A stretch of 25,663 nt of DNA from an uncultured Eubacterium sp. (GTDB taxonomy: Bacteria > Bacillota > Clostridia > Oscillospirales > Acutalibacteraceae), in the NCBI GenBank assembly GCA_905233805.1, contig CAJOER010000008.1, positions 1-25,663 on the forward strand, written 5' to 3'. This document shows positions 16,296 through 22,775 of this stretch, piece by piece. Made by a program: the position numbers and the translations under genes. The notes under the pieces were generated by a model that searched no databases, was not told where the DNA came from, and saw only the letters and a list, made by a program, of their open reading frames with translations. The first letter of the stretch is position 1. Each line of letters starts with the position of its first letter.

Positions 16296-16308
16296 TTTCA
16301 AAATGAAA
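16296..16308. promoter_or_regulatory. Short inverted repeat in divergent intergenic region
   Basis: TTTCA-AAA-TGAAA forms a 5-bp inverted repeat with a 3-nt spacer between the polymerase operon and the HTH gene. It lies directly upstream of the leftward -10. The HTH protein encoded next door is an obvious candidate binder, by inference only. Confidence 0.3.
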
Positions 16309-16376
16309 TATGAATACTGTGTCCACTTTTCTGTTTTCGGGATGCAGGATTTAATCTTACGAAAGGAAATATAGCG

Positions 16377-16685
16377 ATGGATTATTCACCAAAGAAATTC
16401 CCTTCAGGCAACTTCTTCATTGTGCCGAACTGCATTTTTGATGAAGACCTGAAGGCGAGAGACTTTGCTGTTTACTGTTATCTGTTCAGCCGTACGGATA
16501 AGAAAACCTTTCAGTGTTATCCTTCGCGCAGCACCATAGCCAGGAAATGTCATATGACAGAGCCGACTGTGGATGAAGCGCTCAGGGTGTTGGAAGATAA
16601 ATGCTTAATCAATATCACGCACCGGTATGACAGCAGTAACGGCAACAGACTCTCACACCTCTATACTATCAATAAAATTTGGTAA
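16377..16685 (+). CDS. Winged-helix/HTH DNA-binding protein
   Basis: 102 residues; the ATG is preceded by GAAAGGAAA. It reads KFPSGNFFIVPNCIFDEDL, then LKARDFAVYCYLFSRTDKKTFQCYPSRSTIARKCHMTEPTVDEALRVLEDKCLI. This is the plasmid/ICE helix-turn-helix arrangement: a helix for the non-recognition face, then STIARKCHMTEPTVDEAL as the HTH, then a wing ending LYTI. Such proteins in mobile elements act as replication initiators or regulators. The gene stands divergently from the polymerase operon and upstream of the mobilization genes, which favours a regulatory role. Similar proteins are often longer. The sequence after the stop (16686-16900) contains coding-like fragments in changing frames (for example LIDYFNIFKEIIESR), so a decayed C-terminal extension is possible. 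Confidence 0.75.
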   Translation: MDYSPKKFPSGNFFIVPNCIFDEDLKARDFAVYCYLFSRTDKKTFQCYPSRSTIARKCHMTEPTVDEALRVLEDKCLINITHRYDSSNGNRLSHLYTINKIW

Positions 16686-16904
16686 GGGGCACTTTAAAAA
16701 CTTAATATATTCAATAAGAAATACCCCTAAAATGAAAAGTGATGCTGAAACCTGATTGATTATTTCAATATTTTCAAAGAAATTATTGAAAGCAGGTAAA
16801 AGCGAGGCGTATGCCCTGCACGCCTCACATAGCACTTCAGCCCGCAGAGCGGACTGTTTCGGAAAGGTTATACAGGGGTATGCTCAAATTCAAAGTTTAA
16901 GGAG
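16686..16904 (+). other. Decayed or non-coding stretch between HTH and mobilization genes
   Basis: There is no intact ORF here. Short stretches that look coding (GHFKNLIYSIRNTPKMKSDA near 16690 and LIDYFNIFKEIIESR near 16755) lie in different frames with intervening stops. It may be the remains of a former gene end. A ribosome-binding-like TAAGGAG sits at its right edge (16899-16904). Confidence 0.35.
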
Positions 16905-17304
16905 ATGATAGCAATCGAAAAGAAAGAAAAATATTCATACTGGCAGCTGCCGAGTCAGGTGGAACAAATGCTTCGTAAGGACTGCGATTGATTTCTATAT
17001 CGGATATATCTTACAGAGTCAGAACGCTGATTATCTCTCGCCGATGATAAGTTCCGTCATCAAAAACGAGATACAGCATACGGAAAAAGGTATGTGCGAA
17101 ATGCTCTTCAAGATGGCGGTTGAGCTCGGAAAGTTCAATCGTCTTGCGGCAGCTTATCACGACTATACAGGCGTTGACTGGCAGCAACTTAACAAAGTAG
17201 TTAAAGAAGAAGTTGCCTACACTAACGGGTATATTACTCTCGAAACTGCTGACGAATTTAGTTCATTAAAAATCCGTCTGTGCAGAACGCCGGTAAACTC
17301 GTAA
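16905..17304 (+). pseudogene. Broken accessory mobilization-type gene
   Basis: Two reading frames join into one plausible helical protein of about 110 residues. The frame from 16905 reads EKKEKYSYWQLPSQVEQML and ends RKDCD at TGA 16989. The +1 frame continues DFYIGYILQSQNADYLSP and runs through KNEIQHTEKGMCEML and LAAAYHDYTGVDWQQLN to 17304. The only ATG in frame (16905) directly abuts the GGAG. The properly spaced codon at 16914 is ATC, as if an ATG start had mutated. The 3' end overlaps the relaxase by 25 bp. The location immediately before a MobP3-type relaxase suggests a relaxosome accessory protein. The simplest reading is a pseudogene with a lost start and a one-base insertion; a programmed +1 shift at GAT-TGA is the alternative. 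Confidence 0.6.
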
Positions 17305-18764
17305 AGTATATGGGTACTCGTGAAGGTGTTGAGAAGGTTCCGAAAGGGAAAGACGGGAAGATTGCAACGCAGCAGCAATACACATTAATCAACCGCATCA
17401 CAAAACACTTTCCCGAAACGAAAAAGTATATTGAATACGATGACTTTATGATGAAGCCGTCAAAGGCAAATGCAACGGAATTTATCAATGCGGTTGCAGA
17501 GCGTGAAGCAGACCGTACCGATGAACTGAAAAGCCTTGTTTCATATATTGCCGAGCGCCCGGGTGTTGAAAAACTCGGCTCGCACGGACTCTTTTCTGCA
17601 ACGGATGAAGCGATTGACCTTGACGATGTTGCGGATAAAGTTTCAAATCATCAGGGAGTCGTCTGGACGCACGTCATCAGTCTGCGCCGTGAAGATGCAG
17701 AGCGGCTTGGATACAACAATGCTGATGCCTGGAAGCAGTGTGTGCGCCGCAATATGAATGAGCTTGCCGAAGCGCATAAGCTCAAGCCGAGCGATATGCA
17801 GTGGTACGCCGCCTTCCATAACACGACGCACCATCCACACATTCATCTGATAGTCCTGTCAAAAAGCGGTCAGGGTTATCTCACGAAAAAGGGAATGGAA
17901 AAGATGCGCAGCGCCTTCGGTAACGATATATTCCGCAACGAGCAGTACAAACTGTTCAAAGAGCAGACGGAAATCCGTGACGAACTGAAAGCGGAAATGG
18001 AAGAAGTTCTTGAAGGAATAGCGAAGAGAAGATTTCCGATTACAGACGAAACTGCAGAACTGATTAAGCAACTGCAAAACGAGCTTGCAAACTGCAAAGG
18101 CAAGAAGGTTTACGGTTATCTTCCGAAAAATATCAAGCATACGGTTGACGAATTGCTCAGGCATATTGTTGAAGAAAACCGTCCGCTTCAATATATGTAC
18201 GCAAAGTGGAATGAAGTCAACCGCTTGAAACTTGCTCTCTATTATGACAGCGAGAACGACAGGGACATACCGATTGAAACGAACAAAGAGTTCAGAATGC
18301 TGAAGAATATGCTGATAAAAGCGGTACAGGAATCGCTCATCTTCGGAACGGATAACGGCTGGAAGAACATCGGCAAGAACACGAATATTTACAACAGCCT
18401 GCTTCAATCCATTGCTTCGCTTTTTAACAGCAAGGCGGCTGACCGCATCAACGAAATCAATGCGCAAAAGCGACAGCAGACGGAAAGCAAGGAACTCTCC
18501 AAAGAGCAGCAGAAACGCATTGCTCACGGCGAGCGTTCCGCAGGAAGTGATTACACGAAGGCAGAGAAGGACGAAGAAGACAGCCGCAGGGCAGCCGAAA
18601 ATGCAGAAGCGCTTCTCAACATCGGCACAGGCATTATTGACTTCGCTCTCCGCCGTGCCATCCGGCAACAACGCTATCAGCAGCAACTGCAAAACACAAA
18701 TCAAAACAACAATACTGACGAAGACTTTGATGAAGACGAAGGCTTCGGCGGTATGACAATGTAA
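17280..18764 (+). CDS. MobP3-type relaxase, 5' end damaged
   Basis: 494 residues from a GTG at 17280. NAGKLVKYMGTREGVEKV opens the protein, ERPGVEKLGSHGLFS and VVWTHVISLRREDAERLGY follow, and HNTTHHPHIHLIV (180-192) supplies the histidine cluster H184, H185, H187 and H189 that holds the metal ion. This arrangement fits the MobP3 relaxases of clostridial elements, which nick the transfer origin and carry the strand into the recipient. The C-terminal third is helical, and Gln/Asn-rich then acidic at the end. No ribosome binding site precedes the GTG. In-frame FIKNPSV codons continue upstream to a TAG at 17259, and family members normally have several residues before that segment, so the true start has probably been lost by frameshift. 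Activity is doubtful. Confidence 0.8.
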   Translation: MQNAGKLVKYMGTREGVEKVPKGKDGKIATQQQYTLINRITKHFPETKKYIEYDDFMMKPSKANATEFINAVAEREADRTDELKSLVSYIAERPGVEKLGSHGLFSATDEAIDLDDVADKVSNHQGVVWTHVISLRREDAERLGYNNADAWKQCVRRNMNELAEAHKLKPSDMQWYAAFHNTTHHPHIHLIVLSKSGQGYLTKKGMEKMRSAFGNDIFRNEQYKLFKEQTEIRDELKAEMEEVLEGIAKRRFPITDETAELIKQLQNELANCKGKKVYGYLPKNIKHTVDELLRHIVEENRPLQYMYAKWNEVNRLKLALYYDSENDRDIPIETNKEFRMLKNMLIKAVQESLIFGTDNGWKNIGKNTNIYNSLLQSIASLFNSKAADRINEINAQKRQQTESKELSKEQQKRIAHGERSAGSDYTKAEKDEEDSRRAAENAEALLNIGTGIIDFALRRAIRQQRYQQQLQNTNQNNNTDEDFDEDEGFGGMTM

Positions 18765-18824
18765 CGAAACTAAAAAGTCCTGCCTCGTTGAGATACAAAG
18801 CAGGCAGAAAGGTATTACTAAAAA

Positions 18825-18971
18825 TTGTATAAAAGTATAGATTTTGACGAAGAAGTATTCATCCCGTTTATGAGCGACTGTGAAGACGACGGATTAGGTT
18901 CTCTTCAACTACTCTGGCGCGGTGATGATGTCTTTAAACAGATAAATGCAGACAATGAAAATGAAGAATAA
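18825..18971 (+). CDS. Tiny acidic ORF, 48 residues
   Basis: A TTG start (18825) lies 12 bp after GAAAGG and reads LYKSIDFDEEVFIPFMSD, later LQLLWRGDDVFKQINADN, ending at TAA 18969-18971. The stop overlaps the strong AAGGAGGTGAG site of the next gene, typical of tight operons. It is acidic with no membrane segment. Family unknown; the start is uncertain. Confidence 0.45.
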   Translation: MYKSIDFDEEVFIPFMSDCEDDGLGSLQLLWRGDDVFKQINADNENEE

Positions 18972-18987
18972 GGAGGTGAGAAAACCC

Positions 18988-19170
18988 ATGAGTATTCAGG
19001 AAAACGTGAACAAGGTTGAAGTTTATTATAACGGAAACGAAAAAGCCTTTGATCAGTTTCTCGAGTCCGCAGTCAAAGGATATATGACGACGGATTCAAC
19101 GCTTCCCAATGAAGAACCGGAAGACGAAGAAATTTCTGAAGATGACGGCGGATTTAGTCTGGCTATTTAG
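18988..19170 (+). CDS. Small acidic protein upstream of recombinase
   Basis: 60 residues from the ATG at 18988, placed 7 bp after AAGGAGGTGAG; the longer in-frame start at 18946 lies inside the previous ORF and is not preferred. The sequence EVYYNGNEKAFDQFLESAVKGYM is followed by an acidic tail (EEPEDEEISEDDGG). Small acidic proteins of this kind often precede serine recombinases in clostridial mobile elements. Its role is unknown; a recombination-directionality or regulatory role would be a guess. Confidence 0.65.
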   Translation: MSIQENVNKVEVYYNGNEKAFDQFLESAVKGYMTTDSTLPNEEPEDEEISEDDGGFSLAI

Positions 19171-19224
19171 TATTCTTTATGGTATGTTGTGTTTGATAAA
19201 AATATGTAAAGGAGTTGATTTGAT

Positions 19225-20859
19225 ATGTCAAAATCAAACAGAGCATGGCTTTATGCAAGGCTTTCCCGTGACGACGACATTGAACTGAATTCGCTGACAA
19301 ATCAGCAGAATATTGTTCGGGAATATGCAGAGAATAACGGTTTTGAAATTGTCGGCGAATCCGCAGACGATAATATCAGCGGAATGCACTTCAACCGAGA
19401 GGGAATAGAAAAAATATCCGAAGCGGTGGAGGCGCGGCTGATAGATGCAGTCATTGTAAAAGACTTATCCCGACTCGGCAGACACCGAACGCAAACGGCG
19501 ATGTTCATTGATTTCCTGCGGGAGAACGATGTAAAAGTAATATCCGTAACAGAAAACATTGATACAAGTAATGAGGACGATGACCTGATGGTTGGCTTCA
19601 AGGGTATCTTCAACGATATGTATGCGCGAGATATCAGCAGAAAAATCCGCGCAGGATACCTTCAGAAGCAGAAAAAGGGCATCGTCCTCGTTCCGCCTAT
19701 GGGCTACTTTAAAGATAAGAATACAAACGAAATTGTCATAATGGATGAGCCGGCAGCAATTGTCAGAAGAATATTCAGGATGTTCCTTGACGGCTACGGC
19801 ATGAAATCCATTGCTCATATTCTGAACAGTGAAGGCATAAAAGCGCCGGGCTATTATCAGAATAAATATATCGGCAAGAAGCACGGCTATAATAAGCCCG
19901 AAATCGCTAACCGCTATCTTTGGAACGGAACAACCGTTAAGCGTATCCTTGATAATGAATTCTATACGGGAACGGTGGTATGCCACCAGTCATATACCAA
20001 TAAGATAAATAAAGTGCGTAAAACCCTTCCCGAAGAAGAATGGATACGCCACGAAGGATTCGTCCCGGCGATTATTTCCAAAGAAGCATTTGAAAAGGTC
20101 CATGCGCTGCTTGAAACAAAAAAGAAAAACAATGTCAGAGCCGGAAACGAAAAGCCGTGTCACAGATACACGGGACTGATAAAGTGTGCTGATTGCGGTT
20201 CCTCCTTTACCTGTAAAATACGCAAGTGGCGCGATAAACCCGATAGACTTGAATATGTCTGCAACGGATATCACCGCTATGGCGTTGAACACTGTACTGC
20301 CCACAGAATAAACGAGGAAACGCTTGACGCTATCGTCAACAGAGAACTGGAAAATATCATTGAAATCGCTCACGAAAATTGCCGGAGGATTGACAAAAGC
20401 TTTAAACGCTGGAAAGCGGAACACAGATCAACGATTAACTTAATCGAAGGACTTGAAGCAAAGCTCGAACAACGCAGGGAAGACCAACAAAATATTCTCC
20501 TTGAACGCATCAGGGATAAAGTGAGAGCAAGCATCTATACCGATATGCTTGAAAAATGCGAAAAGGAAATAGCCGACCTTGAAAAGCGTATAGCAGATAT
20601 GAAGGATATTGAAAGTACGGTAAAAAACCGAAAAGCCGAACTCAAAAGCAGCGTAGAGGTGCTTGAAAGAATTGCCGCTGAAGGTGCAATAAGCGACTCC
20701 GATTTAAGATTACTGATAGACAAAATAGAAATCGGCGAGAAAGATGGTAAGTTGGATATCACGGTAATCTTCAATGGCAAGTTCAGACAGCATATCGACC
20801 TCTACAACAACGGAGAGCTTGATGAAAGCTATATGGAAAGCTGGTATATGGCGCTCTGA
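19225..20859 (+). CDS. Large serine recombinase (integrase)
   Basis: 544 residues; the ATG follows AAAGGAG. The N-terminal resolvase domain has YARLSRDD with nucleophile S14, then VKDLSRLGRHR (78-88) and the arginine-rich helix start ARDISRKIRAGY. The recombinase domain spans about 155-300 (PMGYFKDKNTNEIVIMDEPA; WNGTTVKRILDNEFYTG). A zinc ribbon with C321, C324, C346 and C357 follows, then a long coiled-coil region (about 370-490) and a C-terminal strand-rich tail. This is the Tn4451/TnpX-like class that inserts and excises elements through a 2-nt core without host factors. It looks intact in all domains. Its stop lies 38 bp from the tRNA-Leu 3' end, which suggests it marks the right end of the element. 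Confidence 0.93.
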   Translation: MSKSNRAWLYARLSRDDDIELNSLTNQQNIVREYAENNGFEIVGESADDNISGMHFNREGIEKISEAVEARLIDAVIVKDLSRLGRHRTQTAMFIDFLRENDVKVISVTENIDTSNEDDDLMVGFKGIFNDMYARDISRKIRAGYLQKQKKGIVLVPPMGYFKDKNTNEIVIMDEPAAIVRRIFRMFLDGYGMKSIAHILNSEGIKAPGYYQNKYIGKKHGYNKPEIANRYLWNGTTVKRILDNEFYTGTVVCHQSYTNKINKVRKTLPEEEWIRHEGFVPAIISKEAFEKVHALLETKKKNNVRAGNEKPCHRYTGLIKCADCGSSFTCKIRKWRDKPDRLEYVCNGYHRYGVEHCTAHRINEETLDAIVNRELENIIEIAHENCRRIDKSFKRWKAEHRSTINLIEGLEAKLEQRREDQQNILLERIRDKVRASIYTDMLEKCEKEIADLEKRIADMKDIESTVKNRKAELKSSVEVLERIAAEGAISDSDLRLLIDKIEIGEKDGKLDITVIFNGKFRQHIDLYNNGELDESYMESWYMAL

Positions 20860-20860
20860 G

Positions 20861-20895
20861 AAACCAAAACAGCGAGCTTTTTAAGCTCGCTGTTT
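20861..20895 (-). terminator. Terminator of tRNA-Leu, also facing the recombinase
   Basis: A 13-bp stem, AAACAGCGAGCTT (20867-20879) with AAGCTCGCTGTTT (20883-20895), has a 3-nt loop directly downstream of the tRNA CCA. On the minus strand it runs into TTTTGGTTTC. It can serve both the leftward tRNA and the rightward recombinase transcript. Its core shares AGCGAGC/GCTCGCT with the small-RNA terminator at 10928-10965. Confidence 0.8.
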
Positions 20896-20897
20896 GG

Positions 20898-20982
20898 TGG
20901 TGCAGGAGATGGGACTTGAACCCACACTGCCGAAACAACAGGTACCTGAAACCTGCGCGTCTGCCTATTCCGCCACTCCTGC
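20898..20982 (-). tRNA. tRNA-Leu(CAG), CCA encoded
   Basis: 85 nt, 5' end at 20982. The acceptor stem GCAGGAG pairs with CTCCTGC, followed by A and an encoded CCA. The D-arm reads TGGCGGAATAGGCAGACGC. The anticodon stem CAGGT/ACCTG encloses the loop TTCAGGT, giving anticodon CAG. A 13-nt variable arm (class II tRNA) and the T-arm GTGGG-TTCAAGT-CCCAT complete it. All helices pair, so the gene looks functional. It adjoins the recombinase and is the likely integration landmark. Confidence 0.95.
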
Positions 20983-21024
20983 GGGTTATTAAATTTAGTG
21001 CGAAAAACTGATGATTTATTATCT

Positions 21025-21055
21025 GATTTCATCGCACGAGGTGTGCGATGAAATC
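21025..21055. repeat. Perfect 13-bp palindrome
   Basis: GATTTCATCGCAC pairs with GTGCGATGAAATC around a 5-nt loop (21038-21042), between the intact tRNA-Leu and the first relic. It has no T-run on either side, so it resembles a dispersed REP-like palindrome more than a terminator. Confidence 0.7.
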
Positions 21056-21073
21056 GTGAATTTATAAGTTTAC

Positions 21074-21125
21074 ACAGAAGTTGCGCGACCTGAATCTAGC
21101 GCGTCTGCCATTCCGCCACTTCTGC
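21074..21125 (-). pseudogene. tRNA-Leu relic with internal deletion
   Basis: The 5' half is intact: acceptor GCAGAAG, D-arm TGGCGGAATGGCAGACGC, anticodon-stem strand CTAGA and loop TTCAGGT with anticodon CAG (21125-21088). After 7 unrelated bases it jumps to the 3' acceptor strand CTTCTGT (21080-21074). The 3' anticodon strand, variable arm and T-arm are missing, so it cannot be a working tRNA. Confidence 0.85.
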
Positions 21126-21177
21126 GTTTTATAGTATTCTGTTTTTATTTACGACACGCGGAACTCTTGCGGTGCCC

Positions 21178-21212
21178 AAAATTTGTTTCGGCTTGGAGCG
21201 CCGACAAATTTT
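21178..21212. repeat. Imperfect palindrome in tRNA relic region
   Basis: AAAATTTG (21178-21185) pairs with CAAATTTT (21205-21212), with inner CGGC/GCCG pairing. It fills the gap between the two tRNA-Leu relics and has no associated gene. Confidence 0.6.
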
Positions 21213-21271
21213 GACCGCTGCGCCATACCCGTCATCGCTTAATCTGCCGCAGGCAGTGCTCGACGGCTATG

Positions 21272-21292
21272 CTGCCATTCCGCCACTCCTGC
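21272..21292 (-). pseudogene. tRNA-Leu 5' fragment
   Basis: The first 21 nt of a tRNA-Leu (GCAGGAGTGGCGGAATGGCA then G) read from 21292 leftward, with the same acceptor strand as the intact gene, and then diverge completely. It is the third tRNA-Leu start in the same orientation within about 400 bp. Confidence 0.8.
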
Positions 21293-21298
21293 GTTTTT

Positions 21299-21332
21299 AA
21301 CTGCCTTGATATATTAACATACCAAGGCAGTT
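21299..21332. terminator. Hairpin at 3' end of the oxidoreductase gene
   Basis: A 10-bp stem, AACTGCCTTG (21299-21308) with CAAGGCAGTT (21323-21332), has a 14-nt AT-rich loop. It lies 17 bp beyond the leftward oxidoreductase stop. The T-run is better on the plus side, so it may be bidirectional. Confidence 0.6.
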
Positions 21333-21348
21333 TTGTCAAAGCATTTAT

Positions 21349-22659
21349 TTATAATTTTACTTCCTGCGGGGTGCCGTTTTCTTCGCGGGATTTATCGGCG
21401 AGATATACCGAAAGGTGGCCTGCTACCGAATCGAATATCGAGGTGCACGCAAGGCTCGGTTTTTCGCCTCTAATAAACATTACGAAATCAGCCGCAAGTC
21501 TTTCGTCGCCGCCGCCGTGGCCGCCGTATGCGCCTACCATATCGCCGCTGACTCTGAGGTCAACCTCTTCAACGTCGCACTCCTCGTGGTGAGCGTCGGG
21601 GGAGGGGTTGATTTTAAGAACCGTGTACTTCGATTCCTCAAAGTTGCCGAAGAGTTCACCCTTTGTTCCGACGATGTGAATGTATCTTCTCGGCTCGGCG
21701 CTGCCGCCTACCATATTGTGCGTTCCCGTAGCTCCGCTTTCAAAGTTTACAAGCACGCTCTGGTGGTCAACTACGTTATTATCGCACTTATAAATGCATC
21801 TTGCGTACGGATTATCGCTCTTCATAAGCTCGATTTTGTCTTCCATAGTCGGATTTTCTTTATCTTCAAGAGCGTCCCATACGTAAAATGCCCAGCGGTC
21901 GGGATGGTCAATATATAATCTCTTAGTGGAGAATACGCAGGTGTCAACAAGAGGACAGTCCTTCATACAGATTGTGCCCGCGCCCTCGGGTGCGTTTTCT
22001 TCTTTGAACTGATATTTGTTTCCGAAGGAGGAGATTTCCTTCGGCTTTGTTTCGCTCATCATCCACATCATAATATCGAGGTCGTGACAGCATTTTGCAA
22101 GAAGCATAGTTGTGTGACATTTATCGCTGTTAGCCCACTTGCCCCTGACGTAAGAGGTCGAAAGATGGTGATAAGAAACGTGCTCGGAGGTCTGGATATT
22201 GATAATATCGCCGAGCTCGCCGCTTGCAACGCGCTCCTTGATTGAATAGTAAAACGGAGTGTATCTCAAAACGTGGCAAATCATGACCTTTGAATTGTTC
22301 TTCTTTGCGCATTCAACTATTTCGCGCATTTCTTCCTCGTTGGGTGCGAACGGCTTTTCAAGAAGCATATCGTAGCCCGCGTCAAGAAGGGGAACTGCGG
22401 TTTCAAGATGCTGTTCATCCATAGTTCCGTTTATTACCGCGTCGGCAAGTTTGCCCTTCTTCGCAAGCTCCTGCGCGCTTTCAAAGCACATATCCTCGCC
22501 GAAACCGAAGTATTCCATAGCCTTTTTACGTCTTGCGGGGTTGGGGTCAGCAACGCCGACTATTTTAAGCATTTCGGGGTTTGTTTTAGCAAGCTCGCTG
22601 TAAACGAACGCTCTGTGTCCCGCGCCTACAATTATTGCTGTAACAGGTCTGTTTTCCAT
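21349..22659 (-). CDS. Gfo/Idh/MocA family NAD(P)-dependent oxidoreductase
   Basis: 436 residues from the ATG at 22659, which has GAGG 8 nt upstream; the ATG at 22689 lies essentially on the promoter and is rejected. The N-terminal Rossmann fold shows AIIVGAGHRAFVY (9-21) and VADPNPARR. EKPF with K102 is the classic Gfo/Idh motif, and CCHDLDIM (H192, D193) lies in the C-terminal domain. The protein carries a cysteine cluster CMKDCPLVDTC (231-241) and CIYKC (288-292), followed by VVDHQSV, seen in a subset of the family. It probably acts on a sugar or amino-sugar derivative, and the neighbouring GH20 relic fits that. The exact substrate cannot be told. It has its own promoter and is cytoplasmic. 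Confidence 0.88.
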   Translation of the reverse strand: MENRPVTAIIVGAGHRAFVYSELAKTNPEMLKIVGVADPNPARRKKAMEYFGFGEDMCFESAQELAKKGKLADAVINGTMDEQHLETAVPLLDAGYDMLLEKPFAPNEEEMREIVECAKKNNSKVMICHVLRYTPFYYSIKERVASGELGDIINIQTSEHVSYHHLSTSYVRGKWANSDKCHTTMLLAKCCHDLDIMMWMMSETKPKEISSFGNKYQFKEENAPEGAGTICMKDCPLVDTCVFSTKRLYIDHPDRWAFYVWDALEDKENPTMEDKIELMKSDNPYARCIYKCDNNVVDHQSVLVNFESGATGTHNMVGGSAEPRRYIHIVGTKGELFGNFEESKYTVLKINPSPDAHHEECDVEEVDLRVSGDMVGAYGGHGGGDERLAADFVMFIRGEKPSLACTSIFDSVAGHLSVYLADKSREENGTPQEVKL

Positions 22660-22690
22660 AATCGTTACCTCGTAATTATCAATTATCATA

Positions 22691-22718
22691 ATTATATCAT
22701 AAAATCCGCATTTTGCAA
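22691..22718 (-). promoter_or_regulatory. Sigma-A promoter of the oxidoreductase gene
   Basis: On the minus strand TTGCAA (22718-22713) and a perfect TATAAT (22696-22691) are spaced 16 bp. It lies 32 bp upstream of the preferred start and decides against the longer ORF start. Confidence 0.75.
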
Positions 22719-22732
22719 TAAAAATAAGTATT

Positions 22733-22767
22733 TTTTTAAAGAAAAAGCCTGCGCGTCAAACGCAGGC
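22733..22767 (-). terminator. Terminator after the GH20 relic
   Basis: A 7-bp GC-rich stem, GCCTGCG (22747-22753) with CGCAGGC (22761-22767), has a 7-nt loop; on the minus strand it is followed by TTTTTCTTT. It lies 9 bp past the GH20 stop codon. Confidence 0.8.
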
Positions 22768-22775
22768 CTTTACCT

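Larger units (their letters stand above)
10928..20897. mobile_element. Putative integrative mobilizable element, about 10 kb, ends approximate
   Basis: This segment holds the mobility genes: large serine recombinase at the right end, relaxase, accessory mobilization gene and HTH protein, plus cargo genes. The right edge is placed at the 3' side of the tRNA-Leu, next to the recombinase. The left edge is a guess based on a hairpin-plus-tRNA-like block at 10928-11016 that resembles the terminator and 3' part of that tRNA with identical internal spacing. No exact direct repeat long enough to be a clear attachment core was found, and large serine integrases need only a few bases. The damaged relaxase start and accessory gene suggest the element no longer mobilizes itself efficiently. 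Confidence 0.4.

Noticed and set aside
16653..16835. Minus-strand 60-codon ORF downstream of the HTH gene
   Set aside because: No ribosome binding site, overlaps the HTH 3' end, and the sequence is AT-rich low-complexity with no protein-like pattern beyond chance hydrophobicity.
17859..18704. Minus-strand 281-codon ORF opposite the relaxase
   Set aside because: It is the complement of a protein with clear relaxase motifs and helical repeats; no start signal and no domain of its own.
21415..21918. Plus-strand 167-codon ORF inside the oxidoreductase region
   Set aside because: It is antisense to the conserved C-terminal half of the Gfo/Idh/MocA protein and has no start signal.
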